DNA of 64,000 nucleotides from CAWIJK01 sp963836375 (GTDB taxonomy: Bacteria > Actinomycetota > Acidimicrobiia > Acidimicrobiales > RAAP-2): NCBI GenBank assembly GCA_963836375.1, contig CAWIJK010000001.1, positions 62,001 through 126,000 of the forward strand, given 5' to 3'. The notes under the pieces are model-generated. The model ran no database searches. It was given only the letters and a program-made list of their open reading frames with translations, and was not told where the DNA came from. Of this stretch, positions 60,456-64,000 are shown piece after piece. The position numbers and the translations under genes were made by a program. Numbering within the stretch: the first letter of the stretch is position 1; every line of letters starts with the position of its first letter.

Positions 60456-60484
60456 ATTCTGGCACGCCGGAGGCCGGTCGACAA
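60456..60484 (-). promoter_or_regulatory. Promoter of the ilvB leader
   Basis: TTGTCG (60479-60484) and CAGAAT (60456-60461) are separated by 17 nt, and the leader ATG comes 9 nt after the -10. Confidence 0.6.
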
Positions 60485-60589
60485 CCCCGCCCCGCTCTCC
60501 GGACCCGGACGAACCCGACTGTGCAACCCCGGCCGGGCGCCCTTTTCACCGGGCGTGGCGGTGCCCGACCGGTCCCGCACCAGACCCGC

Positions 60590-61684
60590 TCACCCCTCGT
60601 AGAAGTGCCGGTTGGCCTCGACGCTGGCCGAGATGTCCTCGGGCAGGTCGGTCCGGGACAGCAGGTACCGGGTGAGGGCACGCCCCCGGGCCACCTCGCC
60701 CACGTAGTAGGCGCAGATGGACTGCTCGTAGGCCATTTTCCATGCGGCCACGTCGGTGTGCACGAAGAGCCGGTCGGCGTTGGGAGGGAAACCCGAACCG
60801 TTGGGCTCGGCCGCCGTGTGGCGGCGGGCCAGCTCGCAGACCTCCCAGGCCAGCCGCCACTGCTGACGCCCGCGGTAGTGGGTGGCCAGGGTCCAGAGGG
60901 GCTCGGCCCGCCAGGGCCGTTCGGCCCAGGCGTCGAAGAGCACGCCGCAGCCCTGCTCGGGCGCTCCGGCCGCCAACAGGCACACCCCGAGCCTCCAGCG
61001 CGAGTACCACAGCTCCTCGTCCCAGCCGCCGAGCTCGAGGCGGCGGCGGTACCACTCGGCGGCGTGGCCTGGGTCGCCAGCGTCGTCATGGGTGCGGGCC
61101 AGGTAGAAGCAGGTCCGGGCGTCGGTCGGATCGTCGGCGAAGTCGGCCTCGAGCAGCGCCCGCTCCCGCTCGAACTTGTCGCCCCGGTTGCCGCCGTCGG
61201 CGTGGTGCAGGAGGTAGAACCGGTCGGTGCGGGCGGTGGCCGGCGGGTCCTCGCCCAGGGTCAGGTACTCGTGGGCCCGCCCCTGCCAGCGCCAAGTGGC
61301 CCCGCTTCGCAACAAGAAGGGCCGCCAGAGCCTCAGGTCGTCGTAATGGAGCTCGGCCTCCAGGCAGTCCAGATCGGCCGACAGCGAGTCTCGGGGGAGC
61401 TCGCCCTCGAAGGTGTCGTCGGCGTCCATCAGCAGGATCCAGTCGCTGTGGGGCCGGGCCGCCTCGAGGGCCACGTTGCGCGACGGACCGAACCCGCGCC
61501 ACTCGTCGACCAGCAGCTCACCGGGGACCCCGTCGAAGGCGGCCCGGGCCACATCGACCGTGGCGTCGTCGCTGCCCGTGTCGACGATGGTCCAGTGGTC
61601 GAGTTGGCCGGCCACCGAGCGGGCCAGTCGGGGGAGGGTCAACGCCTCGTTCTTCACGATCATGCTCAGTCCGACGGTCACCAC
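60590..61684 (-). CDS. Glycosyltransferase family 2 protein with TPR-like C-terminus
   Basis: A 364-aa protein. The GT2 domain has GLSMIVKNEALTLPRLARSVAGQLDHWTIVDTGSDDATVDVA, SRNVALEAARPHSDWILLMDADD (metal motif) and GRAHEYLTLGE. From about residue 165, helical repeat-like segments (DDPTDARTCFYLARTHDDAGDPGHAAEWYRRRLEL) resemble TPR units, a combination seen in actinobacterial enzymes. GTG 61684 begins MVTVGLSMI. It is followed by a TPR lipoprotein gene on the same strand. Confidence 0.87.
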   Translation of the reverse strand: MVTVGLSMIVKNEALTLPRLARSVAGQLDHWTIVDTGSDDATVDVARAAFDGVPGELLVDEWRGFGPSRNVALEAARPHSDWILLMDADDTFEGELPRDSLSADLDCLEAELHYDDLRLWRPFLLRSGATWRWQGRAHEYLTLGEDPPATARTDRFYLLHHADGGNRGDKFERERALLEADFADDPTDARTCFYLARTHDDAGDPGHAAEWYRRRLELGGWDEELWYSRWRLGVCLLAAGAPEQGCGVLFDAWAERPWRAEPLWTLATHYRGRQQWRLAWEVCELARRHTAAEPNGSGFPPNADRLFVHTDVAAWKMAYEQSICAYYVGEVARGRALTRYLLSRTDLPEDISASVEANRHFYEG

Positions 61685-61693
61685 GGCGCCGGC

Positions 61694-62293
61694 TCAGCCT
61701 TGTGGCGCCGCCGCGGCGGTCCGCGCCCGGCCGGCCAATCCGGGATCGAGGGCCACCGCCCGGGCGATCTCGGCGCGTCCCTGGGCCCCCTGGCCGGTCG
61801 CCTCCAAGGCCAGGCCGAGATTGAAGTGGGCCGCCGCGTCGTTGGGCGCCAGCTTCACCACCGCCTCGTAGGCGAGGACGGCGGCGGCCGGGTCGGTGGC
61901 GGCCTGCACCGTGGCCAGGTTGTAGAGGGCGGGCACGTAGCGGGGGTCGGCGGCCACGGCCTGGCGGTAGTCGTAGGAGGCGGCGCTGGCATCACCGCGG
62001 TGCTCGGCGATGACACCCAGGTTGTACCAGGCGTACACGTTGACGTGGTCGAGCCTGACGACGTCGAGGTAGGCGGCGTCGGCCTGGGCGTAGCGTCCGG
62101 CCCGCTGGGCGGCCAGACCCTCGTTGAGCAGCTTCGTCGTCCGACCGACGGTGCTCGAGGCCGAGGGGGCCCCTCCCCCGCACCCGGCGACCAGCGCCGA
62201 GAGGGCCACGACAGCAGCGGCGCCGGCCCACCGGCCGCCGGACCGGCGTGCCGGGCTGTCGCGGTCCTGGTCCATCTCGTCTCGTCGCTTCAC
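61694..62293 (-). CDS. TPR-repeat lipoprotein
   Basis: A 199-aa lipoprotein. The signal segment AAAVVALSALVAGC ends in the lipobox with Cys38. TPR units follow: VYAWYNLGVIAEHRGDASAASYDYRQAVAADP, RYVPALYNLATVQA, AAAHFNLGLALEATGQGAQGRAEIARAVALDP. Lgt and signal peptidase II would process it. GTG 62293 was taken; ATG 62275 would give a shorter signal peptide. It may act as a scaffold at the membrane. Confidence 0.87.
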   Translation of the reverse strand: MKRRDEMDQDRDSPARRSGGRWAGAAAVVALSALVAGCGGGAPSASSTVGRTTKLLNEGLAAQRAGRYAQADAAYLDVVRLDHVNVYAWYNLGVIAEHRGDASAASYDYRQAVAADPRYVPALYNLATVQAATDPAAAVLAYEAVVKLAPNDAAAHFNLGLALEATGQGAQGRAEIARAVALDPGLAGRARTAAAAPQG

Positions 62294-62390
62294 GTCCGCC
62301 GGCCGACGCTACTAGCGCCTTGCAATCGGCATGCCCCGGTGCGTTCGGCTCGGGTACGGTGGCGCCGATGGAGACCCACGGGGTTGGACG

Positions 62391-63731
62391 GTGAGCCGCA
62401 AGCAGACCCAGCCGCACCGCCGGGCCAACCGGTGGGCCCGGCGGGCCTACGGCCTGGCGGCCGGGGCGGCGGCGGTCAGCACCCTCACCCCGGCCATGGG
62501 GGCCGGATCGGCGTCGGCCGCCCCGGCCCCACAATCCCGGGGTTCGGTGTTGAGCACGAGGGCCCAGCTCCCCGGCGGTGGCGGCTACTGGCTCGTCGGG
62601 GCCGACGGAGGGGTCTTCGCCTTCGGCAGCGCCGGCTTCTACGGGTCCCTGCCCGGCCTGGGCATCAGCGTCACGAACATCGTCGGGATCGTGCCCACGC
62701 CCGACGGGCAGGGCTACTGGCTGATCGGGGCGGACGGGGGAGTCTACGCCTTCGGAGACGCCCAGAGCTACGGAAGCGAAGGCGGGACGTCACTGAACGC
62801 GGCGATCGTCGGGGGGGCCGCCGTCCCGGTGGCGGTGGCCGGGAACGCCGGGGCCACGGGGGCGACCGGGGCCACCGGAGCGGTGGGAGTGACCGGGGCG
62901 ACCGGGGCGATCGGCCCGATGGGCGAGGTGGGCCCGCAAGGACCCATCGGACCGACGGGACCCGAAGGGCTGCCGGGGATCACGGGCTCCACCGGGGCGA
63001 CCGGGCCCACCGGGGTGACCGGCGCCAATGGGGTGACCGGGGCGACCGGGGTGACCGGGGCGACCGGGGTGACCGGCCCGAGCTGTGTGTCCGGTCCGAC
63101 CGGCCCCACGGGAGCGACCGGGGTGACCGGACCGACCGGTCCGACGGGTGTGACCGGGGCGATCCGGGCACCGGCGGCCCTCTTGCCGGCCGACACGGGG
63201 GCAACCGGCCCCCTTTGCGCGACCGGCCCAACAGGCCCCACGGGACCCACCGGGGCGACAGGGGTGACAGGGCCCACTGGCGCAACGGGGATCACGGGGC
63301 CGACGGGCCCAACCGGGGCGACCGGGGCCACCGGGGCGGCGGGGATCCTGGCGTCGGACTCGGCCTACTCGTCAGGCGTCGAGGAACTCGTGCCCGGCAC
63401 CAACGCCGTCTTCACCAACCAGGAGGTCTCGTTCGGCACATCGATCTTGTTCGGCGGGGATACCACCTGGACCCTTGTGGCGACAGGCACCTACCGGGTC
63501 AGCTTCGACCTCCAGACCTCGGCACTCACCGCGACCCCGGCCACGGTGGCGGTTGCCGTGAACGGCGTGGTGCTCAATCCCCAGTCGACGCTGTCGGTCC
63601 CCGGGGCGCCGTTGGTCGGCATGGTCACCTTCAACGCCCTGGCCGGCGACGTGGTCAACCTCGTCGACGCCGGGTCCGGCGTCATCACCCTCACGGCTGG
63701 CTCGTCGGCCACCATCGACCAGATCCAGTAG
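62391..63731 (+). CDS. Secreted collagen-like protein with DGGVFAFG repeats and BclA-like C-terminal domain
   Basis: A 446-aa protein. Residues about 18-48 form a secretion signal (YGLAAGAAAVSTLTPAMGAGSASA). Two repeats follow at about 63-92 and 107-133 (GYWLVGADGGVFAFGSAGFYGS and GYWLIGADGGVYAFGDAQSYGS), of a type found in actinobacterial surface proteins. About residues 150-318 are GxT/GxP collagen triplets, with two cysteine-containing interruptions near 231 and 276. The C-terminal 125 residues form a beta domain resembling BclA/C1q-like trimerisation heads. GTG 62391 was chosen because SRKQTQPHRR starts there. A trimeric surface filament is the likely role. Confidence 0.85.
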   Translation: MSRKQTQPHRRANRWARRAYGLAAGAAAVSTLTPAMGAGSASAAPAPQSRGSVLSTRAQLPGGGGYWLVGADGGVFAFGSAGFYGSLPGLGISVTNIVGIVPTPDGQGYWLIGADGGVYAFGDAQSYGSEGGTSLNAAIVGGAAVPVAVAGNAGATGATGATGAVGVTGATGAIGPMGEVGPQGPIGPTGPEGLPGITGSTGATGPTGVTGANGVTGATGVTGATGVTGPSCVSGPTGPTGATGVTGPTGPTGVTGAIRAPAALLPADTGATGPLCATGPTGPTGPTGATGVTGPTGATGITGPTGPTGATGATGAAGILASDSAYSSGVEELVPGTNAVFTNQEVSFGTSILFGGDTTWTLVATGTYRVSFDLQTSALTATPATVAVAVNGVVLNPQSTLSVPGAPLVGMVTFNALAGDVVNLVDAGSGVITLTAGSSATIDQIQ

Positions 63732-63762
63732 ACCGCCGGCCGCTGCGCCAGGCGGTCCATGC

Positions 63763-64000
63763 TCACGAGGAGCCCGAGCCCCCGGCCGTCACGTCGACGG
63801 CGAACATCCGGTCTGCCTCGATCCGGGCGTACACCGGCCCCGAGTCCAAGAACTCCGACCACTCCGGGCCGTAGCGGGGCTCGTAGACCTCGAGGAGGGT
63901 TGACCGCAGGGCCCGGTCGCCCCGGGGTCCAGGGTCGACCGGTACCGCCCTGCCATGGACGACCACGGCCAAATCCTCCGACGGCAGGTGGGTGGCGCTC
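63763..64000 (-). CDS. PNPOx-family protein, 5' end cut by the window
   Basis: The C-terminal 78 residues of a split-barrel flavin/F420-type protein. The frame is open past the window edge. DLAVVVHGRAVPVDP and ALRSTLLEVYEPRYGPEWSEFLDSGPVYARIEADRMFAVDV are typical of actinobacterial pyridoxamine 5'-phosphate oxidase-like proteins. Only the C-terminus is visible, so cofactor and substrate cannot be inferred. It converges with the collagen-like gene. Confidence 0.75.
   Translation of the reverse strand, partial: SATHLPSEDLAVVVHGRAVPVDPGPRGDRALRSTLLEVYEPRYGPEWSEFLDSGPVYARIEADRMFAVDVTAGGSGSS

Noticed and set aside
62768..63331. A Pro/Val-rich antisense frame and possible CRISPR-like repeats in the collagen region
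   Set aside because: The repetition comes from GxT triplets in the coding strand. There is no fixed repeat-spacer pattern.
58526..63874. A 1782-codon open frame on the plus strand antisense to ilvB, ilvN-side and the genes to the window end
   Set aside because: It is a GC-rich shadow: long open frames opposite real genes arise from codon bias. The minus-strand products ilvB, GT2-TPR and the lipoprotein are clearly real.

Overview
The window is GC-rich bacterial DNA that is almost fully coding. GTG starts are frequent, 4-nt ATGA/GTGA gene overlaps are common, and third codon positions are nearly all G or C. The gene content points to an actinomycete: a FadA5-like thiolase with KstR-type operators, an actinobacterial-type SerC, a RipA-like NlpC/P60 protein, a DUF6941-like protein and several PNPOx/flavin-type enzymes. 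Acidimicrobiia is my best guess. That placement is an inference, because no rRNA or other phylogenetic marker is present. I saw no tRNA, rRNA, CRISPR array, insertion sequence or phage gene.

Layout. 0-6.6 kb: sufD (cut by the window edge), a dienoyl-CoA isomerase gene on the opposite strand, a small four-cysteine protein, sufB and an S9 peptidase with an apparent frameshift. 6.6-15.6 kb: a RodZ-like protein, a TetR regulator, an RmlC-like cupin, a flavin reductase, a metallo-hydrolase, an epoxide-hydrolase-like enzyme, and a tightly overlapped minus-strand operon ending in maoC and mutY. 15.6-23.4 kb: a membrane protein carrying an HPED motif, a methyltransferase, an acyl-CoA dehydrogenase, a CitE-like lyase, a dienelactone hydrolase, an NlpC/P60 hydrolase and a divergent Lgt. 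23.4-31.1 kb: a lipid/steroid-type beta-oxidation block (SDR, acyl-CoA synthetase, PaaI thioesterase, crotonase, FadA5-like thiolase, acyl-CoA dehydrogenase) with three KstR-like operators. 32.6-36.6 kb: leuB-ilvE-cimA. 36.8-43.7 kb: a surface-polysaccharide block of five glycosyltransferase-like genes and one methyltransferase joined by 4-nt overlaps, with a convergent flippase. 44-49.9 kb: greA-leuC-leuD, two acetyltransferases and leuA. 49.9-60.5 kb: two more HPED membrane proteins, serA (frameshifted), an aminotransferase, serC and ilvB-ilvN-ilvC. 60.6-64 kb: a GT2-TPR glycosyltransferase, a TPR lipoprotein, a secreted collagen-like protein and a partial PNPOx-family protein.

The most notable result is a set of three transcription attenuators, one before each branched-chain amino acid operon. 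Each has a -35/-10 pair with a 17-nt spacer and an ATG 8-9 nt after the -10, so the leader mRNA is probably leaderless. Each then encodes a short leader peptide with the expected codons near its end: VIVI for leuB-ilvE-cimA, LLL for leuA and LVLV for ilvBNC. A strong hairpin starts at or just after the leader stop codon, followed by an intrinsic terminator. The VIVI leader fits the idea that leuB-ilvE-cimA is mainly a citramalate-route isoleucine operon, while leuA is controlled by leucine. The steroid/fatty-acid block under putative KstR-like control is the second coherent regulatory unit.

All calls come from reading the sequence. Family assignments rest on recognised motifs and no database search was run.
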